Of a stretch of DNA of 5,089 nt, positions 1 to 5,089 are shown piece by piece; the first letter of the stretch is position 1; each line of letters begins with the position of its first letter. Below the pieces are notes generated by a model. That model saw nothing but the letters and a program-made list of their open reading frames with translations, made no database searches and was not told where the DNA came from. The stretch comes from Candidatus Bathyarchaeum sp. (GTDB taxonomy: Archaea > Thermoproteota > Bathyarchaeia > Bathyarchaeales > Bathyarchaeaceae). Made by a program: the position numbers and the translations under genes. The stretch is from positions 1-5,089 of the forward strand of contig PIXS01000096.1 in assembly GCA_003096255.1 (NCBI GenBank). The letters run 5' to 3'.

Positions 1-893
1 AGGAGTGTCCCATAGAGATTGCCTTCAATCGTGGGATAGTTGAAGAGCACTATGTATTTTGCTCCAGACTCAAGGGCTGTCTGCATTTGCGTGAACATCT
101 CTTCTCCCGTATCCAAGTAAGGAGGCTGCTCATACTTCCAAGTAATGATTGCACCCCAGTCCTTTTTTTGGAGTTGTGCAGCCCCTCTTACTAGAGCAAT
201 TTCTTGAGCAACACTGTTGTTCCATCCAAACTCAGCAAACACAACATCGTATCCTCCAAGATAGTCAAACCAGTATAATGCATAATCAGAAGTGAACGCG
301 GTGATTGAACGCCTGTGCAACTCGTTGAGACACTGATTCTCTTTCAGTAAGCACACAAACCTGTTTGCTGCTTCTTCATAGTTACGCGGCAAGGTGCCAT
401 CAAGGTAACCATCTATAGCAGGCGCCATTATCTGGTAATGAGCCGTATGATTTTGCTTCATCTCACTGAACAAGCCTGACCAATCATAATCAAGATATCT
501 TCCGCCAGGCTCGTCAGAGTAATATACTCCCAAGAACTTGTCAGCCCATCTTTCCTGTGCATAGTCAAGCCAAGACAGCTGCCACTGGGAATCAGGATCA
601 AACCAGCCAAAATACACTATGACATGCAATCCAGCGCAAGTTGCGTAATCGCAGATTTCGTTTATTGCGGACTGGTTTTCCATTATTGACCCAGACTGCA
701 AAACAAGAAGGTTAGTGTAGTCTTTCACTTTGTCAATAAGCTGCTTTGCCTCGTAAACAGTGTCCCCACAGAAAGTAACTCCAAGGTAAACTGGTGACTG
801 CTCTTCCTGGATTGTTACAGCAACGGGCATAAAAGCCACTAGAACAATCGTCAGCATGTTCATTAAAACTTTGAAAACATGCTTCATTTCCAT
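1..893 (-). CDS. Secreted TIM-barrel-like protein, possible glycoside hydrolase relative (C-terminus cut by window edge)
   Basis: An uninterrupted frame of 297 codons runs from ATG at 893 to the left edge; no stop is reached, so the C-terminus is missing. An in-frame TAG lies two codons upstream, which limits the start to ATG 893 or ATG 887 (MKHVFK). The N-terminus has a Lys and then a hydrophobic stretch (about residues 8-26), fitting a signal peptide or anchor. After it, beta-strand-like segments alternate with helices: YLGVTF (36-41), NLLVLQS (61-67), HVIVYFGW (90-97), LGVYYSDEPGG (121-131), ITAFTSDY (197-204), DVVFAEFGW (216-224), GAIITWKY (247-254) and YIVLFNYP (280-287). This is the rhythm of a (beta/alpha)8 barrel. 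Glu128, after the fourth strand, and Glu221 are placed like acid/base and nucleophile candidates, but that is inference. Several N-x-S/T sequons (for example N148, N226) suit an exported protein. I see no clear TATA box in the 60 bases upstream. The product is best called a hypothetical secreted protein; enzyme activity is unproven. Confidence 0.85.
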   Translation of the reverse strand, partial: MEMKHVFKVLMNMLTIVLVAFMPVAVTIQEEQSPVYLGVTFCGDTVYEAKQLIDKVKDYTNLLVLQSGSIMENQSAINEICDYATCAGLHVIVYFGWFDPDSQWQLSWLDYAQERWADKFLGVYYSDEPGGRYLDYDWSGLFSEMKQNHTAHYQIMAPAIDGYLDGTLPRNYEEAANRFVCLLKENQCLNELHRRSITAFTSDYALYWFDYLGGYDVVFAEFGWNNSVAQEIALVRGAAQLQKKDWGAIITWKYEQPPYLDTGEEMFTQMQTALESGAKYIVLFNYPTIEGNLYGTL

Positions 894-1059
894 GACCTAA
901 TCCATTTTTTCACCAATTGAGGGACGGTGTGAGTCTGTTTTCTCATGAACGACTCTTGTGTTGACAGCATTTTTGAGGCTAAGAAAGCTGATGGTTGTTG
1001 TCTGATTACAATGGTCTTGAGGTTGGATGATTTATTCAGCAGTTTCAGAAGGCCGTAAG

Positions 1060-1191
1060 CTAAACGCAACCGCCACAGTTTACGCAGCCGCCCATAATGC
1101 CTTTGCACCACATAGGCAGGTAATCCCGGTGGTAAGGTTCTTCATGTTCTTTCTTTGTGGGCATTTTTGGTTTTCTTTCAGGTGTTTGCAT
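1060..1191 (-). CDS. Candidate small four-cysteine protein (43 aa)
   Basis: The frame from ATG 1191 encodes 43 residues: a charged, Pro/Lys/Glu-rich N-terminal half, then RDYLPMWCKG and a Gly/Cys-rich tail GGCVNCGGCV before TAG. The four cysteines (29, 36, 39, 42) are spaced C-x6-C-x2-C-x2-C, which could bind zinc or an Fe-S cluster; this is inference from spacing alone. A purine-rich GGGAATGGAAG stretch precedes the ATG. A TATA-like GTATAATAG lies at 1202-1210, close enough that the real start could instead be ATG 1164 (34 aa). The frame stays open back to ATG 1338 (92 aa), with a TATA-like GTTTATTA about 22 bases further upstream; however, the extra N-terminal residues look less protein-like than the Cys-rich end. 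It lies 166 bases upstream of the secreted TIM-barrel-like gene on the same strand and might share its transcript. I do not recognise a family. Confidence 0.45.
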   Translation of the reverse strand: MQTPERKPKMPTKKEHEEPYHRDYLPMWCKGIMGGCVNCGGCV

Positions 1192-1448
1192 CTTCCATTC
1201 CCTATTATACGTAATGCACAGGGCTATGCTAGTAATTATCGCTTCGACTTCACGACAGAAATGGATACCTGTCACATGAAAAGTTACCAAAAAAGGCATT
1301 TTCAACATTGTTTTTCGCCTGTTTACAACGAGTAACATTTCTTGCGACTAAAACAGTAATAAACGTTACAAAAAGTGACTTTATGTCCTCAATTCGTGTG
1401 TTTGAAAAAAGAAAGGAGAATGATGGGGATACAAAGATGCGAGTTGTG
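1192..1448. other. Intergenic stretch without a confident gene
   Basis: Together with 894-1059 this flanks the small Cys-rich frame, giving about 550 bases with no long convincing gene. It contains an oligo-T tract for the zinc-ribbon gene, a TATA-like minus-strand sequence near 1357-1364, and a GTAAC...GTTAC pair (about 1331 and 1364). The frames here on either strand are mostly antisense to neighbours or have unconvincing composition. I see no tRNA-like cloverleaf or other recognisable RNA. Confidence 0.4.
1404..1418 (-). terminator. Oligo-T tract after zinc-ribbon gene
   Basis: On the minus strand, about 30 bases after the zinc-ribbon stop, the sequence reads CTCCTTTCTTTTTTC. Archaeal RNA polymerase commonly terminates at U-rich tracts without a strong hairpin, so this is a plausible end for that transcript. 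No stem precedes it. Confidence 0.4.
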
Positions 1449-1811
1449 TCATCGGTTGCGAAATATAGTGTATATTGCTCCACCGAAGACCAGCAGACCA
1501 AAAATGAGTATAATCAATGGCCAAAATTCAAGATCGATGCCTACAAGGGATGTTACGCCAACAAGAATTATGATGATTCCGATAATGAGCCCGAATATGG
1601 TGCCTCCATGGGGGAGTCCGAAGCACTCGGTCTCTACATTCCTTTCGAAATCTTTTCCCCACTCTTCTGCACGTTTTCCGAATTCTTCTGCCCCTTCTTC
1701 GATGCGTTTCTCTAAGCTCTTTTCTGCTGAGACACTGAGTTTTGCACCGCATTTCACACAAAAGGTTGCATCATCCTTGTTTTTGGTTCCGCAGTGAGTA
1801 CAATAAACCAT
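1449..1811 (-). CDS. Zinc-ribbon protein with two C-terminal transmembrane helices
   Basis: This 120-residue protein begins with a compact zinc ribbon: C4-x2-C7 (CTHCG) and C18-x2-C21 (CVKCG), the four-cysteine pattern of the short zinc-ribbon domains common at archaeal protein N-termini. Residues 28-60 are a highly charged helical segment rich in Glu, Lys and Arg, probably a coiled coil or amphipathic helix. Two hydrophobic segments follow (about 70-92 and 96-116) and the protein ends in a basic FRNR tail. The zinc ribbon is probably cytoplasmic with the tail membrane-embedded as a hairpin; topology is inferred. The start is well supported: GGAGAGGGAC sits directly before ATG 1811 and a TATA box (TTTTATAG) lies about 38 bases upstream. 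It is transcribed divergently from the DUF2299-like gene. The family function is unknown; a role in signalling or membrane-complex scaffolding would be a guess. Confidence 0.9.
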   Translation of the reverse strand: MVYCTHCGTKNKDDATFCVKCGAKLSVSAEKSLEKRIEEGAEEFGKRAEEWGKDFERNVETECFGLPHGGTIFGLIIGIIIILVGVTSLVGIDLEFWPLIILIFGLLVFGGAIYTIFRNR

Positions 1812-1813
1812 AT

Positions 1814-1823
1814 GTCCCTCTCC
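1814..1823 (-). promoter_or_regulatory. Shine-Dalgarno site of the zinc-ribbon gene
   Basis: GGAGAGGGAC on the minus strand lies just before ATG 1811. It is the strongest Shine-Dalgarno match in the window and fixes the start of the zinc-ribbon gene. Confidence 0.7.
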
Positions 1824-1844
1824 AATCGCATATCATCGTTTTAG

Positions 1845-1855
1845 CTATAAAAGCC
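1845..1855 (-). promoter_or_regulatory. TATA box for the zinc-ribbon gene
   Basis: The minus strand reads GGCTTTTATAGC here, centred about 38 bases before ATG 1811. Archaeal transcription starts about 25 bases past the TATA centre, predicting a leader of roughly a dozen bases that just includes the Shine-Dalgarno site. Confidence 0.55.
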
Positions 1856-1893
1856 ATTCCGCTCATGCAGGACAGTTTGTGGCTTTCTGGAAA

Positions 1894-1904
1894 AAGCTTT
1901 AACG
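1894..1904 (+). promoter_or_regulatory. Possible TATA box for the DUF2299-like gene
   Basis: An A-rich stretch followed by GCTTTAACG lies about 38 bases before the TTG start. Initiation about 25 bases downstream would fall near 1925, just ahead of the AGGGGAT Shine-Dalgarno-like sequence at 1926-1932. The TATA match is moderate. Confidence 0.35.
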
Positions 1905-1936
1905 TAAAAAGAGAATAATCATTTTAGGGGATATTT

Positions 1937-2407
1937 TTGGCTATACCAAAAGGTTGTTTGCCCGCACAAAAAATCGCCTCTACAATAAAAAAATGGCTAG
2001 AAGCTGAAAGATTAGATTGTGTAAAACTGATAGGAGAATTCGCGAAGAACACCCTCTTTAGTTACCATGTCATTTTGGCATCTGGAACAGAAATAACCGT
2101 TTTTCAACCATCAAACAAAAACGATTCCATAACAATCAGTGCAACATTGTTTTTGTCAGAAGAAAAAGTCAAAAATTTACGCAAAAAACACACAAGCATA
2201 CAGCAGGGCACATTTTCTGAAGTTCTCATCAAACTGGCGCCACTTGATGTTGAGGTGTCACTTGAGGGCGGAGAAATTTTCCAAAGAATCAACATAAATC
2301 ACCAAATATACTTCGACGGCTTAACAAAAGACAGGTTCTTCAGAGCAATCTCTACAGTAAACAGAGCATACAGACTAGCAGAATGGATAGTAGAACAAAC
2401 CATCTGA
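1937..2407 (+). CDS. DUF2299-like archaeal protein, TTG start
   Basis: This is a soluble protein of 156 residues with no signal peptide or membrane segment. An N-terminal helix (KIASTIKKWLEAE, 12-24) is followed by alternating strands (SYHVILAS, 42-49; EITVFQPS, 52-59; SITISATLFLS, 64-74), a charged helix (75-90), then EVLIKLAPLDVEVSLE (95-110) and the signature-like IYFDGLTKDRFFRAI (124-138) with a closing helix. The length, the alpha-beta-alpha order and especially the I-x-[FY]-D-G-L-T-K-D-R-F-F stretch match what I recall of DUF2299, an archaeal family of unknown function; the assignment is from memory, without a profile search. The start is TTG at 1937, preceded six bases upstream by AGGGG; no ATG is available in the early frame. 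It is divergent from the zinc-ribbon gene and convergent with the Pro-Glu-repeat gene, so it is probably monocistronic. Function unknown. Confidence 0.85.
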   Translation: MAIPKGCLPAQKIASTIKKWLEAERLDCVKLIGEFAKNTLFSYHVILASGTEITVFQPSNKNDSITISATLFLSEEKVKNLRKKHTSIQQGTFSEVLIKLAPLDVEVSLEGGEIFQRININHQIYFDGLTKDRFFRAISTVNRAYRLAEWIVEQTI

Positions 2408-2424
2408 CTTCAAGGATACTTTTC

Positions 2425-2452
2425 CAGAAAACATGTAAACACAGTTTCTTTT
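2425..2452 (+). terminator. Possible terminator between convergent genes
   Basis: AGAAAAC and GTTTCT form a weak imperfect stem (one bulged A) with an 11-base loop, followed by TTTTA. It lies between the convergent DUF2299-like gene and the Pro-Glu-repeat gene, and the T run overlaps the latter's stop codon. The stem is short, so the T-rich run may be the working part. Confidence 0.35.
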
Positions 2453-3506
2453 AGGCGGAACTGGGAGCCAGCACTGGCGGATAAGTGTCGGAAGGGAATT
2501 CCATGTGTAGCAGGTAAAGAAGCCCCAAAATTGTGGTGTGCCATCGCTTGTTTGTTCCTCCCCAGCCGCCGTCTGACTCTTGAGTTGCTATAACCTGATC
2601 AATAAAGGATTCGTCAACTAATTCGCTCTGTCCAGCCAAGCAGAGAAACGCCGCAGCTTCCATCTCCACATCGGTTATAGTAGAGTCGTTGTTGATGAGG
2701 GCAGCGTTAGCAAGATACATGTCCTCTACGAAACCTTCTGGAAGTTCAACTTCGCCGCCGTTTTCCTGAAGCCAAATCCACGCTAACAACACATGGGTCA
2801 ACTCGTATCCACCCTCACTAACTCCATCTACAAGACGTGACGAGTAATTTTCTGGCAAATCTAGTCGATCACAATATAAGGCAGGAATGGTGATGAGGTC
2901 AAGTTCGTTGGTCACCTTCCCAAGTTCCACGGAATTTATCTGGGCGTCATAATCTGCCATGCGACGAAACATGTTCACATAGGATTTACTTGGAAACCAC
3001 AACATCAACTGGTCGAAGGTCTGAGAAGCGCTAGCGAACTCGTCGATTCCGAAGCGCCGATACATCACATCAAGCCACAGCATAGCCTCGGGCTCAGTTG
3101 ATGTCATGAAGTAATCTATCGCCTTCAAAACAGGTTCTGAATAATTCTTTTGGACAGGAGGAGTGAATGGAATTGGGTCAGTTTGGGTTGGCTCAGGTTC
3201 AGGTGTAGGTTCAGGCTCAGGAGTTGGCTCAGGGTCCTTCGCTTCAGATTCAGGCTTAGGAGATGCTACAACCACAGCAGGCTCAGGTGAAGTGTGTTCA
3301 GCCTCAAGTTCAGGCTCAGGTTCAGGAGTGGGTTCAGGTTCAGTTGCTTCAGGTTCTGTTGTTTCAGGTTCAGGCTCAGTAGGCTCCAACACATTCAATG
3401 ATTCGTCACCATAATCTTGATTGGCTAAATCAAGATTTGAAAAACCGCCCAGAACAACGGAAATTATCAGAACTAAACCAAGGATTCCCAGCACAAACTT
3501 CTTCAT
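2451..3506 (-). CDS. Secreted protein with Pro-Glu repeat linker and alpha-toroid-like C-terminal domain
   Basis: The 351-residue protein has three parts. Residues 1-22 (MKKFVLGILGLVLIISVVLG) form a basic-then-hydrophobic signal peptide or N-terminal anchor. Residues 41-107 are an acidic linker of PEPE, PTPE and TEPE repeats, likely an extended spacer holding the domain away from the membrane. Residues about 119-351 are a helical domain with recurring inner-helix motifs: YELTHVLLAWIWLQENG (234-250), DVEMEAAAFLCLAG (279-292), then QESDGGWGG (309-317) and WHTTILGLLYLLH (322-334). The QxxDGGWG motif resembles the QW-type repeats of alpha/alpha-toroid proteins such as terpene cyclases and prenyltransferase beta subunits. 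The domain is shorter than those enzymes and lacks an obvious DxDD cyclase motif, so a catalytic role is not supported; ligand or glycan binding is equally possible. Three N-x-S sequons fit export. A TATA box 29 bases before ATG 3506 suggests a leaderless or near-leaderless transcript. It is divergent from the 37-codon gene. Confidence 0.9.
   Translation of the reverse strand: MKKFVLGILGLVLIISVVLGGFSNLDLANQDYGDESLNVLEPTEPEPETTEPEATEPEPTPEPEPELEAEHTSPEPAVVVASPKPESEAKDPEPTPEPEPTPEPEPTQTDPIPFTPPVQKNYSEPVLKAIDYFMTSTEPEAMLWLDVMYRRFGIDEFASASQTFDQLMLWFPSKSYVNMFRRMADYDAQINSVELGKVTNELDLITIPALYCDRLDLPENYSSRLVDGVSEGGYELTHVLLAWIWLQENGGEVELPEGFVEDMYLANAALINNDSTITDVEMEAAAFLCLAGQSELVDESFIDQVIATQESDGGWGGTNKRWHTTILGLLYLLHMEFPSDTYPPVLAPSSA
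3186..3386 (-). repeat. Degenerate Pro-Glu coding tandem repeat
   Basis: About 200 bases consist largely of six-base units, GGTTCA or GGCTCA on the plus strand, encoding alternating Pro-Glu and Thr-Glu in the secreted protein. Synonymous third-position variation (CCT/CCA/CCC, GAA/GAG) and interruptions such as AVVVASPKPESEAK show the array is not freshly expanded. Such tracts are prone to length change by slippage. Confidence 0.8.
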
Positions 3507-3529
3507 GATACACTCGATGTTGTAGTGCC

Positions 3530-3540
3530 CTTATACAAAT
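3530..3540 (-). promoter_or_regulatory. TATA box of the Pro-Glu-repeat secreted protein gene
   Basis: The minus strand reads ATTTGTATAAGG, centred about 29 bases before ATG 3506. At the usual archaeal spacing, transcription would begin within a few bases of the ATG, so the mRNA would have almost no leader. This agrees with the lack of a strong Shine-Dalgarno sequence (only GAGTG before the start). Confidence 0.55.
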
Positions 3541-3585
3541 TAAAAACTTGCGGCATTTCCATAAACTAACCATACCAAAATAAGA

Positions 3586-3606
3586 ATGTATCAAATTTTG
3601 ATGCAT
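3586..3606. promoter_or_regulatory. Near-perfect 21-base inverted repeat, candidate operator
   Basis: The arms ATGTATCAAA and TTTGATGCAT surround a single central T; nine of ten positions pair, the exception being T opposite G. It sits about 20 bases upstream of the TATA box of the 37-codon gene and about 50 bases upstream of the divergent TATA box of the secreted-protein gene. That place and symmetry fit the binding site of a dimeric helix-turn-helix regulator acting on one or both promoters. No regulator gene is present in the window. Confidence 0.45.
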
Positions 3607-3623
3607 GCTAAGAACTGAAGCAG

Positions 3624-3633
3624 AGTATATATG
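3624..3633 (+). promoter_or_regulatory. TATA box of the 37-codon gene
   Basis: GAGTATATATGG contains a clear TATATAT core (3626-3632) with purine-rich sequence just upstream. Its centre is 41 bases before ATG 3670, predicting a transcript start near 3655 and a leader of about 15 bases. This is the best TATA match in the window. Confidence 0.6.
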
Positions 3634-3669
3634 GAGTCTTGAGATAAAACACAATCTGTAGTGATTCCG

Positions 3670-3783
3670 ATGTCAGCACAAAGACTCTCAAACAAGGAAT
3701 TTCAGGTATTCTTACATGCCATGTTTGAGAATGACCCCTTGAAAATAAAATACCAGAACCCTGACGCCTGGAGACGCTACTAA
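3670..3783 (+). CDS. Small protein of 37 aa, function unknown
   Basis: ATG 3670 opens a 37-codon frame ending at TAA 3781-3783. The product is soluble and slightly basic: an amphipathic helix-like N-terminal part (LSNKEFQVFLHAMFEND, 6-22), then PLKIKYQNPDAWRRY rich in aromatic and basic residues. There is no cysteine, signal peptide or membrane segment. Support for a real gene comes from its signals: a strong TATA box at 3624-3633, a GTGAT Shine-Dalgarno-like sequence at 3661-3665 four bases before the ATG, and a stop just short of the convergent aminotransferase gene (19 bases between ends). GTG 3661 is a possible alternative start, adding three residues; an in-frame TGA at 3640 bounds the frame. 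An inverted repeat upstream suggests regulation. I do not recognise a family, and short length makes the call uncertain. Confidence 0.6.
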   Translation: MSAQRLSNKEFQVFLHAMFENDPLKIKYQNPDAWRRY

Positions 3784-3802
3784 CAAAACCTCGACAGAGA
3801 GA

Positions 3803-5002
3803 TTATTTCGCCTTTTTGGTCATGAAACCGTCTAGCCTGTCAAAGCTTTTTTCAAGAGTTTCGATGGGCGGCAAAAACACTCCTCTGAAGTGTCCTGAAC
3901 CGTATGCAGTTCCGAAGCCTGAGCCGTGAACAAAGACGATGCCGGTATTCTCCAGCAGGTCACGAACAAAAGCCATATCGTTTTCCCACAGTGAGCCAAC
4001 TCCTTCAACTTTGGGGAAGAAATAGAAAGCTCCCTTTGGTTCTGCGCAGCTGATTCCATCAATCTCGTTAAGGCGCTTGTAGGAAAAGTCTCTTCTTTCC
4101 CGCAACTTTTTAACCATAGACGGTATGTGAGTTTGAGGTCCCCTCAAAGCTGCCACAGCCGCCTTCTGAACTGGAGTGTTAGCGGAAAGCCGTATTCTTG
4201 CCTCTTTTGTGATGTGCTCCCGCAGTTCATCTAACAGGTGTTCATCCTGTCCAGTAAAGAAGATGTATCCTAGCCTCCAGCCTGTCATCAAATAGACTTT
4301 TGAGAAGCCGTTAAGTCCGATAACTGGCACATCTTTGGCTACGTTGGCTGTGCTTACAAGCTCGTCATATGCAAGCTGGTTATAAATTTCATCAGATATC
4401 AGGGGGATGTCATATTCTCCCGCCATGTCAGTCAGTGCCTTGACAACCTTCTTGTCGTAGAGGGCTCCGCAGGGGTTGTTAGGATTTATGATAACTATCG
4501 CCCTTGTTGAGTCATTTATTTTTGCCCTAACATCGTCTAGGTCAGGCTGCCAACCATCCTCTTCAATAGTCCTGTAGAGGACAGCTTTGCCTCCAAAGAA
4601 CTCCGTATATGAAATGTATGGAGGATACGCAGGTCCAGGCACAAGAATTTCTGACCCGTCATCAACTAAGGCGCCAAGAACCATCTGAATTCCCTCAGAA
4701 ACGCCGTTAGAGATTATCACATTCTCAGGCAAAACGTCGATGCAGCTAATTTTTTTCTCCTTTTCGCAGATGGCATCTCTGAGTTCAGGAAGTCCCTCCG
4801 AGGGAGAGTATCTGTTGAGGTTGTCTTTTACTGCCTGAATCAATGCTTCTTTGACGTGTTCGGGAGTTTCGAAGTCAAATAGCAAAGGGTCTCCAATGTT
4901 AAGGTATATTACATCTCTTCCTTTCTTTTCCAGTTCCCTTGCGTGGCCTACAACATCGCGAATTGCGTATTCAAGATTCTGGACTCTTTTTGAGATGTTC
5001 AA
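3803..5002 (-). CDS. Class I/II PLP aminotransferase, alanine aminotransferase-like
   Basis: A cytoplasmic fold-type I aminotransferase, complete at about 399 residues. Numbered from TTG 5002: YAIRDVV near the N-terminus, LNIGDP (34-39) at the substrate end, NPNNPCG (173-179) and SDEIY (203-207) contacting the cofactor, the PLP-binding lysine K235 in GFSKVYLMTGWRLGY, and GHFRGVFLPP with R373 for the substrate carboxylate. All key residues are present. From memory it closely follows the Pyrococcus alanine aminotransferase (2-oxoglutarate-dependent, making pyruvate and glutamate), including TIEED-WQPD and FVHGSGFG; aspartate or another amino acid as substrate cannot be excluded. The longest frame begins with GTG at 5050 (415 aa), but the extra FYVRTSILLWSLP residues are not family-like, and TTG 5002 gives MNISKRV, matching the family start (ASKR before the EYAIRDVV stretch), with a TATA-like TTTTATG about 36 bases upstream. 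The gene converges on the 37-codon gene. Confidence 0.95.
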   Translation of the reverse strand: MNISKRVQNLEYAIRDVVGHARELEKKGRDVIYLNIGDPLLFDFETPEHVKEALIQAVKDNLNRYSPSEGLPELRDAICEKEKKISCIDVLPENVIISNGVSEGIQMVLGALVDDGSEILVPGPAYPPYISYTEFFGGKAVLYRTIEEDGWQPDLDDVRAKINDSTRAIVIINPNNPCGALYDKKVVKALTDMAGEYDIPLISDEIYNQLAYDELVSTANVAKDVPVIGLNGFSKVYLMTGWRLGYIFFTGQDEHLLDELREHITKEARIRLSANTPVQKAAVAALRGPQTHIPSMVKKLRERRDFSYKRLNEIDGISCAEPKGAFYFFPKVEGVGSLWENDMAFVRDLLENTGIVFVHGSGFGTAYGSGHFRGVFLPPIETLEKSFDRLDGFMTKKAK

Positions 5003-5033
5003 AGGTAATGACCACAACAGGATGGAAGTTCTA

Positions 5034-5044
5034 ACATAAAACCC
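5034..5044 (-). promoter_or_regulatory. Possible TATA box for the aminotransferase
   Basis: The minus strand reads GGGTTTTATGTT, centred about 36 bases before TTG 5002, predicting a start of transcription near 5012 and a short leader. If right, the GTG at 5050 would lie upstream of the transcript and could not be used. The match is moderate. Confidence 0.35.
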
Positions 5045-5089
5045 TTTCACTCAGCACCATTGAAAAGCGAAAGCAACAGGAAATCAACG

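Noticed and set aside
884..1111. Minus-strand 75-codon basic frame overlapping the start of the TIM-barrel-like gene
   Set aside because: It overlaps the Cys-rich small frame, no ribosome site is seen, and the Arg/Lys/Leu-rich composition looks like non-coding translation. A shorter internal start (MRKQTHT) cannot be excluded but has no support.
1027..1335. Plus-strand 102-codon frame
   Set aside because: Biased, aromatic-rich composition without domain or start signals; antisense to the Cys-rich candidate.
1308..1715. Second long plus-strand frame antisense to the zinc-ribbon gene
   Set aside because: It has no convincing start signal and its composition is explained by the opposite coding strand.
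1375..1797. Plus-strand frame with GAAAGGAG just before ATG 1420
   Set aside because: The ribosome-site match is attractive, but the frame is antisense to the well-supported zinc-ribbon gene and its protein has no family-like features; the purine run is also the complement of that gene's oligo-T tract.
3186..3386. Repeat array considered as a CRISPR
   Set aside because: The units are six bases long with no spacers, and they encode Pro-Glu codons in a long open frame.
3163..3414. Plus-strand Gly-Ser-rich open frame
   Set aside because: It is the reverse complement of the Pro-Glu repeat; low-complexity composition is explained by the minus-strand gene, and no start signals are seen.
3430..3654. 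Minus-strand 74-codon frame upstream of the secreted-protein gene
   Set aside because: It runs through the promoter region and the first codons of the secreted-protein gene in another frame, with no start signal.
3832..4062. Short minus-strand frame inside the aminotransferase
   Set aside because: It is an out-of-frame shadow of a gene whose catalytic residues are all recognised.

Overview
The window looks archaeal, most likely from a member of the TACK/Bathyarchaeia-type uncultivated groups; the lineage is inferred from gene content, not shown by a marker gene. The evidence is TATA boxes at archaeal spacing (about 25-40 bases before starts), at least one probably leaderless gene, TTG starts, an aminotransferase close to the hyperthermophile-archaeal alanine aminotransferase type, a protein resembling the archaeal DUF2299 family, and a small zinc-ribbon membrane protein of a kind common in archaea. 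No rRNA, tRNA, mobile element or CRISPR array is seen.

Layout, left to right. Positions 1-893 (-) hold the N-terminal 297 codons of a secreted protein that reads like a TIM barrel; its C-terminus runs off the left edge. Positions 894-1448 hold no long convincing gene, only a candidate small four-cysteine protein (1060-1191, -). A zinc-ribbon protein with two membrane helices (1449-1811, -) diverges from a DUF2299-like gene with a TTG start (1937-2407, +) across a 125-base promoter region. The DUF2299-like gene converges on a secreted protein with a Pro-Glu repeat linker and an alpha-toroid-like C-terminal domain (2451-3506, -). A divergent intergenic region (3507-3669) carries a TATA box for each direction and a near-perfect 21-base inverted repeat. 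It leads into a short 37-codon gene (3670-3783, +), which nearly abuts the convergent 3' end of a class I/II PLP aminotransferase (3803-5002, -).

The genes do not form one obvious pathway or operon: most neighbours are divergent or convergent, so each has its own promoter. Two large secreted proteins and one membrane protein suggest a surface or envelope theme, but no shared function can be read from the sequence. The most interesting parts are two probable tiny genes (37 and about 43 codons), the palindrome between divergent promoters, and two exported proteins of unknown substrate.
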